Positions 22,799 to 31,852 of a stretch of DNA of 49,178 bases are shown here, piece by piece. Numbering within the stretch: the stretch's first letter is position 1; the number at the start of each line of letters is the position of its first letter. Made by a program: the position numbers and the translations under genes. Below the pieces are notes generated by a model. It was given only the letters and a program-made list of their open reading frames with translations, did not search any database and was not told the origin of the DNA. Source of the DNA: Lachnospiraceae bacterium 3-1 (GTDB lineage Bacteria > Bacillota > Clostridia > Lachnospirales > Lachnospiraceae); the NCBI GenBank assembly GCA_000403255.2, contig KE159576.1:13496-62673 (forward strand), given 5' to 3'.

Positions 22799-25700
22799 AT
22801 GACAAAAAAGAGATTAAAGCGTATTACAGCTTTGGTACTGGCCATTGTCTTGACGGTGGGGGCGGTTGTCCCTACTGCCACTTATGCCAATGCAACCGGG
22901 CTTGGTGCGGATGCGGCGGTTGGAAATGATGGGGACAGCCAGACCAAAATGGAGCAGGAACCGGTGCTTTATGATGAAACAGACAGGCCGGATTTGGAAC
23001 CGGCGGAGATTGTAACGGCAGAGGACATTATCGTGGCAGCCGGCTATGGGTTTGACGTGGAGAAGTCCTTTGATGGGATTTCCTATGATGATAAGGCGGT
23101 CAAAGTCAGCTATTATGTAAAGCAGGGGCCCTTTGACGGGAATAAGCCGGGGGATTACAGCACTTATTACAGGGCAGAGCCGGTAAGCGGCAAAACTCCT
23201 TATCTTATCTGCAGGACGGTTTCCGTGCGTGAGCCGGAGACGGCTATGGAGGAAAGCCGGGAGTCAGGAGAGGATCAGGACGGCAGCGGGGAAGAAGAAC
23301 CTGCCCCCGGAGAGGGAGAAGGAGAGGTCAGCCCATCGGATGCCGATGCCGGAAAGAAAGGTGCAGAGAGCCTTTTGTCAGAAGGGGAGATAGAAACCTT
23401 TGGCACAGGCGATACCATGATGGTCCGCATGGCTTCTGCCCCGGTGTTAAAGGCAGCGGCAAAATCTTCGGACAGCATGAAAGTATCGTGCAGCAGCTAT
23501 GCAAAATACTGTGGCCACAGCATGGGCATTAAATATATCTCACAGTCCGGGGATTACCATAACCATCTGGTCTACTGCCTGAACCTGAACAAGAATACCA
23601 CGAATGGAAATGTAGGGGCCTCCGGTTCAAAGAGCAGCATCAAGCCGGAGATTACCTTCTGTATGGTAAACGGCGCCAGAACACTGAACGGGAAATGCCA
23701 CAACAGCAAGTATTCCGCAGGTTCTGCCTCAGCCGATTATTTCATTACCGGTGCGTCAATCCATGTGTTAAACGGGGAAGTGAAATTAGGCTATTATAAC
23801 AATGGCAGCAGCGTCTATCAAAAAATAGCCTCTCTGGTATCGGATGCGAAAAAATATGATGAGGACGAGTATGACGAGGCAACGGGTGTTACGAAGTCCA
23901 TCACTTATAAGATTTCCCCGAAAAAGACGGAGTGGCAGGACATGGGGGACGGGCTGTACCGTTCCAAGGAGAAGTTTGTCCGCACCAAGACGGGCAGTAT
24001 TACTAACGTGTCCTATAAGATTACAGGGCAGCCGGGCGGCTTGACTGTGGGCGAGCTAAAAACGGATGCCAGTGACATTGAGGACGATTCCGATTTGAAG
24101 AAGTATGACATCTGTGTGGCACAGACGGATGCAGACAAGCCTTCTTCTAACTTTTACCTGTACTGCAACGGGGAGGCGATGAAGAAGATTCTGGCGGCAG
24201 ACAGCACCATCAAGCTGACGGCAACCGCAAAATCAAAGGAAAAGGGCGGCAGGAAATGGACGCCTACGGTGGTGTCACAGCAGAAGATTACCTTTCTGGA
24301 GGAATTTGAACCGGGGACTGTGACAGCAAGCGTCAAAGTGACCTCCAAATTTAAGGAGGGTCGGTTTGAATTAAGAAAGACGAATGTATATAACGGAGAG
24401 CCAGTGGAAGGGGCAGCGTATTACCTGTATGAGGATGCGGAGTGTACCGATTTGCTGTGTAAACTGGAAAAAACTAATGCAAAAGGTCTGGCACTTTCGG
24501 GAAAAGAGGTGCTGACACAGAGCACCTATTACTTGAAGGAAGTAAAGGAGGCACCGGGTTACCAGAGGGATGAAACGGTTTATCCCGTGGGGCTGGAATA
24601 CTTTACCCTCTATGACAGCGATGGGAAAGTAACACAGCAGGGGAAACCCATGCCGGTTGTGGAATATCCCGATAAAGTTGGCGTCATGGTAAAAAAGACG
24701 GATGCGGAATCCGGGAATTTCGTGAAAGGCGCCGGGTTTGCCGTGTTTAGCGATGCCGGATGTACGCAGCGTGTTTCTGTTGAGGGAGACGGCAAGGAAG
24801 AAGTGCCGGTGTTCTATTATGATGAGGACCTGGATGTTGCTGCCTCTGCAAAGTTTGTGAAAATGCAGGATAAATATTATGTGAAAGAGGTTGTCATCCC
24901 GGACGGCTACCGGGATGACGGCAAGGTGTGGGAAGTGGCGCCGGATTACGGGGAGATTTCTGATTTCAGTGCAGAGAACACACCGATCCGCTGTGACGTG
25001 GCAGCGAAAAAGGAGGATAAGGAAACCGGGGCAGAACCGCAGGGGGATGCGAAACTGTCCGGGGCCACTTACGGGCTGTATGCGGCAGAGACCATTGTTT
25101 ACCCGGATGGGCGTGGCACGGTCACTTATGCAGGAAGTGACAACATTACCAGCACGCAGGGGACGGATTTTGTGTCAACAGGCGTGCCGGCAGAAAAGGA
25201 TGCCCTGCTTGCCACGGTAAAGACGGGGGAACAGGCGGAGTTCCATTTCGGGAACCTGTACTTTGGCAATTATTATCTCCGTGAGATAGAACCGAGTGAG
25301 GGGTATCTGCTGGATGAAACCATTTATCCGGTCAATTTCCGTGAGGCACAGGATACCCACCATGATATTTCCCTTAACACAAAGGTCGTTGAGACGGTAA
25401 AGAAGCAGGCCTTTGAGATTATCAAGGTGTCTACCGACGGTGCAAGCACGGAGACGGATTATGTCAAGGGTGCGGAGTTTACCGTAAAATTACAGTCGGA
25501 CATTGATAAGAATGGATGGGACAACGCCAAAACCCATGACGTGCTTGTAACCGATGAAAAGGGCTATTCACTCTCGAAAGAGCTACCTTATGGGAAATAT
25601 CTGGTAAAGGAAACAAAGGTGCCAAAGGATTTGTATAAAACAAAGGATTTTACCGTAACGGTTACGGAGGATTCCAGAGTGCCACAGCAGTGGCGGGTGT

Positions 25701-27562
25701 TCAATGACGGTCCGTTCAAGGCCTATATCCGCATTGTGAAAAAGGATGCGGAAAACGGGAACACGGTGCTGCTCCCCGGCGTGACCTTTAAGATTAAGAA
25801 TACGGACACAGATGAATATGTGGAACAGAAGGTAGGGGATAAGAAGGTCAGTGAATTTACCACGGACGAAACCGGAACAATCACCACACCGCTACAGTTG
25901 AAATACGGGAATTATGTGGTGGAGGAAATCACTGCACCAGAGGGCTATGTCATTACGGAAGAAAGTTTCCCGCTGGAGGTTACCACGGATGGGATGCTGA
26001 AAGTCTCGGAGGATATCGACGGCGATCCGGTTATTGAGGTGGAGATTAAAAATAAGCCCGTCAAGGGTAGCATTTCCATCCATAAGTCCGGGGAGGTTCT
26101 GACTTCCATTGTCTATGACACCATTGTTGACCGCATCCTCAGTGAAGTTACGGATGAAAACAGGAGCGTGGATTTTAATTATGAGGAACAGCCGCTTGCG
26201 GGGGCAGTATTCCATGTCATTGCTGTGGAGGATATTTATACTCCGGACCACCAGACGGATGAAAACGGGAACCGCACGCTGGAAGTGATTGGCGGTGTCC
26301 CGGCAAGCAAAGGGGCAATCGTCGCAACGCTTACCACGGATGAAAAAGGGGAGGCTTCCCTTGATAACCTTCCTCTTGGGAAATATCAGGTAGCAGAAGT
26401 GCAGCCGCCAAAGGGCTTTGCCATCTGCGAGGAGCCAAAGGAGATCAGCCTTTCCTATGAAGATGAGCATACGGAAATTGTCTATGGGGAGGCAGGTTTT
26501 GTCAATGCAAGGGTAAAACCGGAGCTGTCGTTAATCAAGACGGACAGTGTAAGCACTTACCCGGTAGCAGGCGCCACCTATGGTATTTATACGAAAGAGG
26601 ATATTTTGAGCATTACAGGGGAAGTCCTCGTAAAAAAGGATGATTTGGTGGATACGGCTGTGACAGATGAAAACGGCAGGGCGAAATTTGAGGCGGATTT
26701 GCCGCTGGGGCTTTATTATATGAAAGAAGTGGAGTCCCCGGCGGGGTATCTGTTAGACGAAACGATGTATGATGTGGATTTCTCCTACACGCAGGAAATG
26801 GCTGCCACGCCGACAGTAACAAAGGAACTGGAGATGAAGGACACGCCGATTATCGTGGAGGTGTCGAAAACGGACATTACGACAGGGAAAGAGCTGCCGG
26901 GGGCAACGCTGGAAATCATTGATTCCGACGGGGAAGTCTATGCCTCATGGAAAACGGACGGGAAACCGTACCGATTGGAGGCTGTCCCGGCAGGAAAGTA
27001 CACCCTGCGGGAGACAGCAGCGCCGTATGGCTACCTGATTGCAAATGAGGTGGAATTTACCGTGGAGGAAACCGGGGAAATTCAGAAAGTTGCCATGACC
27101 GATGAAAGGGTAATGGGAAAGATTGCCCTTTACAAAACCTGCAGCAAAACAGGAAAGCCGTTAAAGGGCGTTGCCTTTGAATTGCGTAATAAGGATGGGA
27201 AGAAACTGGAGACGCTGGTAACGGACAAGACCGGCTATGCGGAGACAGGGCTGCTTGACATCTGCACTTATAACAAAGACGGCAGCTTTGGGGAGGATAT
27301 ATCGTATTATATCGTGGAGACAAAGGCGGCGGACGGGTATATTCTTGATGATACCCCGCATGAGGTTCTGTTACAGTATGATGACAGTGCGACGGAGACG
27401 GTGGTTTATACGCTGAAATTAAAGAATAAGCCACAAAAACCGAAACTGCCGCAGACGGGCGGGAACTACCACCCGTGGATGTTTATCGCTTTGGGTGGTG
27501 CCTGCATTGCCGGCGGTGTGGTTTATGGCAGGAGACGCAAAAGAATAAAAATTCATTCTTAG
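22799..27562 (+). CDS. LPXTG-anchored surface adhesin with nine SpaA/Cna-B-type domains
   Basis: A 1587-residue wall protein. It has a Sec signal peptide (KKRLKRITALVLAIVLTVGA, cut near ATYA-NA), a Glu/Ser/Gly-rich spacer (~125-200), a Cys-rich N-terminal region (SSYAKYCGHSMGIKYISQSG) like thioester/TQXA domains but without a clear TQ, then nine prealbumin-like SpaA repeats. Each repeat ends in a YxxxE-x-P-x-GY E-box (near residues 580, 695, 828, 935, 1040, 1197, 1307, 1402 and 1505). LPQTG at ~1551, a hydrophobic helix and RRRKR complete the sortase signal. Lys-Asn isopeptide bonds are expected. ATG 22799 follows GGAGG. It likely aids cell contact during mating or host binding. Confidence 0.9.
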   Translation: MTKKRLKRITALVLAIVLTVGAVVPTATYANATGLGADAAVGNDGDSQTKMEQEPVLYDETDRPDLEPAEIVTAEDIIVAAGYGFDVEKSFDGISYDDKAVKVSYYVKQGPFDGNKPGDYSTYYRAEPVSGKTPYLICRTVSVREPETAMEESRESGEDQDGSGEEEPAPGEGEGEVSPSDADAGKKGAESLLSEGEIETFGTGDTMMVRMASAPVLKAAAKSSDSMKVSCSSYAKYCGHSMGIKYISQSGDYHNHLVYCLNLNKNTTNGNVGASGSKSSIKPEITFCMVNGARTLNGKCHNSKYSAGSASADYFITGASIHVLNGEVKLGYYNNGSSVYQKIASLVSDAKKYDEDEYDEATGVTKSITYKISPKKTEWQDMGDGLYRSKEKFVRTKTGSITNVSYKITGQPGGLTVGELKTDASDIEDDSDLKKYDICVAQTDADKPSSNFYLYCNGEAMKKILAADSTIKLTATAKSKEKGGRKWTPTVVSQQKITFLEEFEPGTVTASVKVTSKFKEGRFELRKTNVYNGEPVEGAAYYLYEDAECTDLLCKLEKTNAKGLALSGKEVLTQSTYYLKEVKEAPGYQRDETVYPVGLEYFTLYDSDGKVTQQGKPMPVVEYPDKVGVMVKKTDAESGNFVKGAGFAVFSDAGCTQRVSVEGDGKEEVPVFYYDEDLDVAASAKFVKMQDKYYVKEVVIPDGYRDDGKVWEVAPDYGEISDFSAENTPIRCDVAAKKEDKETGAEPQGDAKLSGATYGLYAAETIVYPDGRGTVTYAGSDNITSTQGTDFVSTGVPAEKDALLATVKTGEQAEFHFGNLYFGNYYLREIEPSEGYLLDETIYPVNFREAQDTHHDISLNTKVVETVKKQAFEIIKVSTDGASTETDYVKGAEFTVKLQSDIDKNGWDNAKTHDVLVTDEKGYSLSKELPYGKYLVKETKVPKDLYKTKDFTVTVTEDSRVPQQWRVFNDGPFKAYIRIVKKDAENGNTVLLPGVTFKIKNTDTDEYVEQKVGDKKVSEFTTDETGTITTPLQLKYGNYVVEEITAPEGYVITEESFPLEVTTDGMLKVSEDIDGDPVIEVEIKNKPVKGSISIHKSGEVLTSIVYDTIVDRILSEVTDENRSVDFNYEEQPLAGAVFHVIAVEDIYTPDHQTDENGNRTLEVIGGVPASKGAIVATLTTDEKGEASLDNLPLGKYQVAEVQPPKGFAICEEPKEISLSYEDEHTEIVYGEAGFVNARVKPELSLIKTDSVSTYPVAGATYGIYTKEDILSITGEVLVKKDDLVDTAVTDENGRAKFEADLPLGLYYMKEVESPAGYLLDETMYDVDFSYTQEMAATPTVTKELEMKDTPIIVEVSKTDITTGKELPGATLEIIDSDGEVYASWKTDGKPYRLEAVPAGKYTLRETAAPYGYLIANEVEFTVEETGEIQKVAMTDERVMGKIALYKTCSKTGKPLKGVAFELRNKDGKKLETLVTDKTGYAETGLLDICTYNKDGSFGEDISYYIVETKAADGYILDDTPHEVLLQYDDSATETVVYTLKLKNKPQKPKLPQTGGNYHPWMFIALGGACIAGGVVYGRRRKRIKIHS

Positions 27563-27821
27563 AAAAGTGCGTAAAGGATTTCATATGGCATGAAATAGTC
27601 TCGCTGAAGGCGAGCCATTGCAAGTTTGCCAAAGGCAAACTTGAGTGATGTAGGAAAAGGGTTCGTAAGGCAGATGAAAGAGCTATGTTTAAGAAATCCT
27701 ATAATTACGCACCGGAAGAACGCAGAGGCAGCGTTCTTCACTGACAGCAATGTTATATGAAATTTGGGAGAGAGGCCGTATTGGTTTCTCTCCTGTCTAA
27801 TTTAGCAGGAGGTTTTTATAA
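27563..27821 (+). promoter_or_regulatory. Hairpin-rich leader between the adhesin and the DUF5688 gene
   Basis: Four clear stems: ATTTCAT/ATGAAAT (27578-27596), CTCGC/GCGAG (27600-27614), CAAGTTTGCC-aaa-GGCAAACTTG (27621-27643) and AAGAACGC/GCGTTCTT (27716-27738). A weaker GAGAGA/TCTCTC pair follows near 27770-27800. None is followed by a strong T run, so a regulatory leader is more likely than simple terminators. No ORF with a ribosome site is seen. Confidence 0.5.
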
Positions 27822-28826
27822 ATGATGACTTATGAAATATTTAAGGCAGTTGTAAAAGAGAAATTTCTAAGCTATCTGCCGGAGGAATACAGGGATGCCG
27901 AAGTGGACATCCGCCCGGTAAGGAAAGTGAACCGTACACTGGATGCTTTGTCGGTGCTGAAGGATGATTCCCGGATGTTTTCCAGCATGTATGTGGATGA
28001 ATTGTATGAGCAGTACCGGGAATACGGTGATCTGGAGATGGTCCTCCGGGCAGCGGCATGGAAATATGCACAGTCAGCGGAGATGTTTAAGGAACAGCAG
28101 TCGGAAATGTTTATGGGCATAGAGCATTTTAAGGAAAATGTGATCATGTGCCTTATCAACACGGAGCAGAACCGGGAGCTGCTGGAAAGCATACCAAGCA
28201 GGGAATTTCAGGATTTATCGGTTATCTACCGGTGGGTGGTTAAGAGTTCCCCGGACGAAATGGAAAGCAGCATTGTTTCCAATGAAATGGCGGAAATAGC
28301 CGGGATGACAGAGGAAGAACTGTTTCGGTGCGCAGTGGAAAATACAAGGCGTATTAACCCGGTATCGGTAACCTGTATGGGTAGCATGTTTGACAATATA
28401 CCGGAGGGGACCATCCTCCCGCAGGAAGCCAGGGAAGAACTGGAGCTGATAAAACGTACTGCGGACAATATGTGGATTATCAGCAACAGTTCGGGGATTA
28501 ACGGTGCCGTTTCCATGCTTTATGAGGAAAACTTACACCAGTTGGCGGAAAAGCTGGGAGAAAACTTTTTTATCCTGCCCTCGTCCATTCATGAAGTGAT
28601 TGCTGTCCCGGTGGAAATGACGGGGAAGAATCTGACAAACCTGATAGAAATGGTACAGGGAGCAAATATGAGCAGCGTGAGGCTGGAGGAACGCCTTTCA
28701 AACAGTGTCTACCACTATGACCGTACTGCAAGGAAAGTAACGCTGGCGGCAGAGTCACCGGAAAAAAGGCTGGATGGGAAACAGGCAGAGTTGCCGCTGA
28801 TCCAGGAAGAAAAAAAGACAAGATAG
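27822..28826 (+). CDS. DUF5688-family protein
   Basis: A 334-residue soluble protein fitting the DUF5688 pattern: an N-terminal VKEKFLSYLPEEYRDAEVDI, SMYVDELYEQYREYGDLEMV in the first third, and MWIISNSSGINGAVSMLYEE in the second half. These proteins are common accessory genes of Lachnospiraceae conjugative elements, with no known role. AGGAGG lies nine bases before the ATG. A 41-residue ORF and radC follow closely. Confidence 0.75.
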   Translation: MMTYEIFKAVVKEKFLSYLPEEYRDAEVDIRPVRKVNRTLDALSVLKDDSRMFSSMYVDELYEQYREYGDLEMVLRAAAWKYAQSAEMFKEQQSEMFMGIEHFKENVIMCLINTEQNRELLESIPSREFQDLSVIYRWVVKSSPDEMESSIVSNEMAEIAGMTEEELFRCAVENTRRINPVSVTCMGSMFDNIPEGTILPQEAREELELIKRTADNMWIISNSSGINGAVSMLYEENLHQLAEKLGENFFILPSSIHEVIAVPVEMTGKNLTNLIEMVQGANMSSVRLEERLSNSVYHYDRTARKVTLAAESPEKRLDGKQAELPLIQEEKKTR

Positions 28827-28836
28827 GGGCTGCATT

Positions 28837-28962
28837 ATGGAAGAAAATCAGATAACGGAGGTTTCAGAAAAGGAACTGGCGGCATTGCTGGAAACCATGC
28901 TGGATAACATGGTTATAAAGGTAATTTTCGGAGAGGAGGAAAAGGATGGGAAAGGAGATTAA
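28837..28962 (+). CDS. Small 41-residue acidic protein before radC
   Basis: MEENQITEVSEKELAALLET, then MLDNMVIKVIFGEEEKDGKGD. It starts 10 nt after the DUF5688 stop and overlaps the radC start by 17 nt. It looks like a coupled small gene; its 3' part carries radC's ribosome site. No domain is recognised. Confidence 0.45.
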   Translation: MEENQITEVSEKELAALLETMLDNMVIKVIFGEEEKDGKGD

Positions 28963-29494
28963 GGAAGGCTTTGCACTGGAAGTCGTGTCTGTCCGTCTGG
29001 TCCGGGATGCCCCCATACTGTCAGGGGAAGAAATTAAGTCCCCGGAAGATGCCGTCCGGCTGGTGGGGGAGCAGCTTTCCGACATGGACCGGGAGGTAGC
29101 GTGCGTTATCAACCTGAACGCAGCCCATATGCCGATTAACTGCCATTTTGCCAGTATGGGTTCCCTGAATTATTCGATGGCACATCCCAGAGAACTGTTA
29201 AAAGCAGGCATTCTCTCAAATGCGGCAGGGATGATTCTGGCACACAACCACACATCCGGAAAACTCCTTCCATCAGAGGATGATGTGAGGCTGACGGACA
29301 AAATGCAGCAGGTATGTGAACTGGTGGGGATTCCGCTGGTGGACCATGTGATTGTCGGCGGGGACAACAGCCGGTACTTTAGTTTCCATGAGAAAGGGCT
29401 GGTAAAAAATCCGCAGAAAGAATACCAGATTGATTACCGTCGGCTGGAATGGGACAGCCCGGCAGAGGTAGCGGAGAGAGGGGGAAGGAGATGA
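28946..29494 (+). CDS. radC: RadC-family JAB/MPN protein
   Basis: A 182-residue protein with the RadC core. The metal site is AHNHTSGKLLPSEDD, giving H100-x-H102, S110 and D113 of the JAMM motif; the upstream E of the JAB fold is not assigned. RadC-like proteins are frequent on conjugative elements and plasmids; the biochemical role is unsettled. AGGAGG lies seven bases before the ATG. It overlaps the next start as ATGA, so the two are coupled. Confidence 0.85.
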   Translation: MGKEIKEGFALEVVSVRLVRDAPILSGEEIKSPEDAVRLVGEQLSDMDREVACVINLNAAHMPINCHFASMGSLNYSMAHPRELLKAGILSNAAGMILAHNHTSGKLLPSEDDVRLTDKMQQVCELVGIPLVDHVIVGGDNSRYFSFHEKGLVKNPQKEYQIDYRRLEWDSPAEVAERGGRR

Positions 29495-30456
29495 GGTTTA
29501 CAGCGGAGGAGCTGGATATTGCAAAACAGGCGGACCTCTGTGCCGTGGCGGAACGCATGGGCTATAGCGTAAAACGGATCGGGCATTACCATACGCTGAA
29601 AGAAATGGATTCCATACGGATTTATGAACGGAGCCACTGGTGCCGGTTCTCAAGGCGGTATGACAAAGGGGAGAACGGCGGAAGCCAGATTGACTTCTTA
29701 CGGGTGTTTGCGGGCATGGATGTGAAAGAGGCGGTGTTCTGGCTGCTGGATTTTGTGGGGTACCGCAGGGAGGAAAGCGTCAGGAAAATTCAGAACACTG
29801 TACCACATCAGAGGAAAGAAGAAAAGAAGAAACCGTTTGTACTGCCGAAGTTTGCCGGGAGCAATGTCTATCTGTACCGTTATCTGGAGCATGAGCGCAT
29901 GATTGCCCGCCCGGTCATTGACTTCTTTGTGGGGAAAGGGATTTTATATGAGGCAAAGAATTACCATAACATTGTCTTTGTTGGGACGGACCGGGACGGC
30001 GTGCCGAAGTTTGCCAGTATGCGGGGTGTCTTTGACAGGAATGGAAAGGGCTTCAAGTGTGACGTGGCAGGCAATGACAAGAGGTACGGTTTCCACCTGT
30101 ATTATGGGAAAAGCAAAAGAGTGGTGGTGTTTGAGGCGGCAATCGACCTGATGAGCTATATTACCATGTTCCCAACGGACAGGGCAAGCATGCTGGCTCT
30201 TGGGATGCTGGCGGATGCCCCTCTGGAAACATTCCTTGCGGAACACCCGGAGGTGGAGAAAATACAATTCTGTCTGGATAATGACGGACCGGGCAGGAAA
30301 GCAGCGGCAAGCCTGCAGCAGAAATATACGGAGAAGGGCTACCGGACAGATGTGTTCCTGCCGCCGGAACCGTATAAGGACTTCAACCAGTGGAATGTGG
30401 AAATGAGAAAAGCAAAAGAGCAGGGAAAAATCCGTGAAAATGCCAAAGTGATATAG
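29491..30456 (+). CDS. DUF3991/Toprim-domain protein, second copy
   Basis: A 321-residue protein with the same order as the one at 4685-5668: an N-terminal DUF3991 region (residues ~1-90, HWCRFSRRYDKGENGGSQID) and a Toprim domain with E215 in VVVFEAAID and D263/D265 in CLDNDGPG. It is a likely primase-like or replication factor of ICE-2. The ATG overlaps the radC stop. Its own stop codon lies within the first GATATAG repeat, so the repeat array starts inside the gene. Confidence 0.8.
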   Translation: MRFTAEELDIAKQADLCAVAERMGYSVKRIGHYHTLKEMDSIRIYERSHWCRFSRRYDKGENGGSQIDFLRVFAGMDVKEAVFWLLDFVGYRREESVRKIQNTVPHQRKEEKKKPFVLPKFAGSNVYLYRYLEHERMIARPVIDFFVGKGILYEAKNYHNIVFVGTDRDGVPKFASMRGVFDRNGKGFKCDVAGNDKRYGFHLYYGKSKRVVVFEAAIDLMSYITMFPTDRASMLALGMLADAPLETFLAEHPEVEKIQFCLDNDGPGRKAAASLQQKYTEKGYRTDVFLPPEPYKDFNQWNVEMRKAKEQGKIRENAKVI

Positions 30457-30548
30457 GAATGATATAGTCCCATCTTTTTCAGATATAGGAAAGATATAAG
30501 ATTTGGGAAAATGATATAGTGTCGGACGGCGAATTGAGGGAGACGCAA

Positions 30549-30665
30549 ATGACGAATTATTTTTCCAACCTTTATCCAATTGACTGCGCAGTGCTGTCTG
30601 TGAATGCACAATCCTACCGAAAATATGGCACGCTGCCAGAGCATGAATTCCTTCCTGAAATATAA
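30549..30665 (+). CDS. Possible 38-residue peptide in the transposon left end
   Basis: MTNYFSNLYPIDCAVLSVNA, then QSYRKYGTLPEHEFLPEI, with GGGAG seven bases before the ATG, reading toward the transposon genes. The same ORF is in the second copy (48712-48828). It may be real or chance. Confidence 0.3.
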   Translation: MTNYFSNLYPIDCAVLSVNAQSYRKYGTLPEHEFLPEI

Positions 30666-30709
30666 AAGGCCATGGATCCCATCAAGAGACCCACAGCCCT
30701 ATGAAGCAT

Positions 30710-31033
30710 TCAGTTCTTCAGCTGTCCGGCAGCCAGGGCGGGCAGATGGATCAGGCCGGTGGCGACAGTCACCGCATCCACCTTCCGCATCAGGGAGCCG
30801 ATCCTTTCTTCATTCCAAAAGATATCGGAGAAATCGGAGAGCTCGCACCCTACATCAAGGTTAGGGATGCACAGGTAGTTCCCATATTTATGCCGTCCGG
30901 CGAGGATGTGGAAGTAAGTCCCCCGCCCATTGATCTCAGCTTCATACCATCCGTTCTCCGTGCTCAGCAGGATGATCTGCCCCGTCCAGGTCTCCCTGCG
31001 GGAGCCGTTTTTCAGGATACAGGTATAATTCAT
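30710..31033 (-). CDS. DUF6618-like transposon accessory protein
   Basis: A 107-residue protein, last gene of the transposon. MNYTCILKNGSRRETWTGQI and HKYGNYLCIPNLDVGCELSD fit a family I recall as DUF6618, found beside this transposase/ATPase pair. The role is unknown. AGGAGG lies eight bases before the ATG, 12 nt after the ATPase stop. Confidence 0.65.
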   Translation of the reverse strand: MNYTCILKNGSRRETWTGQIILLSTENGWYEAEINGRGTYFHILAGRHKYGNYLCIPNLDVGCELSDFSDIFWNEERIGSLMRKVDAVTVATGLIHLPALAAGQLKN

Positions 31034-31045
31034 GTTCCATGCCTC

Positions 31046-31852
31046 CTATCCGAGATTCTGGCTGCTGACGGAGGCCAGGATGACATCCGTATCAATGACT
31101 TTCTTCTCCATCTGCGCCCCCAGTGTCAGTGCGTCGGTCATCAGGTTGTCCACCAGGCGGGGGCTCCCCTGGGAGTGGCTGTGGACGGCGGAAAGCGCGG
31201 CCTGGTCGATGATGGAGGCGGCCCCTCCGGCGCAGGCGATCTTGTGGAGGACGTACTGCGCCACTTCGGAGTCTGAGAGCCCGGAAAAGTTGTAGTGCAC
31301 TGTGATCCTCTGGCGCAGAGCCTCATGGACGGGCTTTTTCAGGGTGCTGTTCAGGTGGGGCTCCCCGCAGAGGATGAGCGTGAAGCAGTTCAGGGAGTCA
31401 TACCCGTAGTTCATGAGCATCTTGATATCCTCCAGGATGCCGGTGGAGAGGTACTGTGCCTCATCGACTGCCAGGAGGAGGGGCTGCTTCTTGTCCCTGT
31501 AAAGGTAAAGGATCTGCTCCTGCACGGCACGGAACATGCCGGGCTTGCCGCCCCTTGGATCTACCCCCAGGACAGAGCAGAGCTGGCGGTAGAACTCCAT
31601 GACGCTGACGGTGGAGAGGCAGATGTACTCCATGTGGTAGAGGTTTGGGTTGAGGCTCTTTGCAAAGCAGCGCAGGGCGAAGGACTTGCCCATGCCGGGG
31701 CGTGCGGTAAAGAGCCCTATGCCTCTTGTGTCCTTTAAGTAGTCCAGGCGGGACGTCATCTCCGAGATGTCCTTTGAGAGGAACCGGTCCTTTTCCCTGG
31801 CGTTCTGCTTGTCGAAAGGGTTGAAGGAAAGCCCATAGTAGGAACGGAACAT
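31046..31852 (-). CDS. AAA ATPase of the transposon (TniB/ExeA-like)
   Basis: A 268-residue ATPase. Walker A is ARPGMGKS (residues 50-57) and Walker B is LLLAVDEAQYL, followed by a LILCGEPHL sensor. Proteins of this kind (IstB, TniB, ExeA-like) choose the target and activate the transposase. The ATG overlaps the transposase stop by 1 nt (TGATG), so the two are translated together. Confidence 0.85.
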   Translation of the reverse strand: MFRSYYGLSFNPFDKQNAREKDRFLSKDISEMTSRLDYLKDTRGIGLFTARPGMGKSFALRCFAKSLNPNLYHMEYICLSTVSVMEFYRQLCSVLGVDPRGGKPGMFRAVQEQILYLYRDKKQPLLLAVDEAQYLSTGILEDIKMLMNYGYDSLNCFTLILCGEPHLNSTLKKPVHEALRQRITVHYNFSGLSDSEVAQYVLHKIACAGGAASIIDQAALSAVHSHSQGSPRLVDNLMTDALTLGAQMEKKVIDTDVILASVSSQNLG

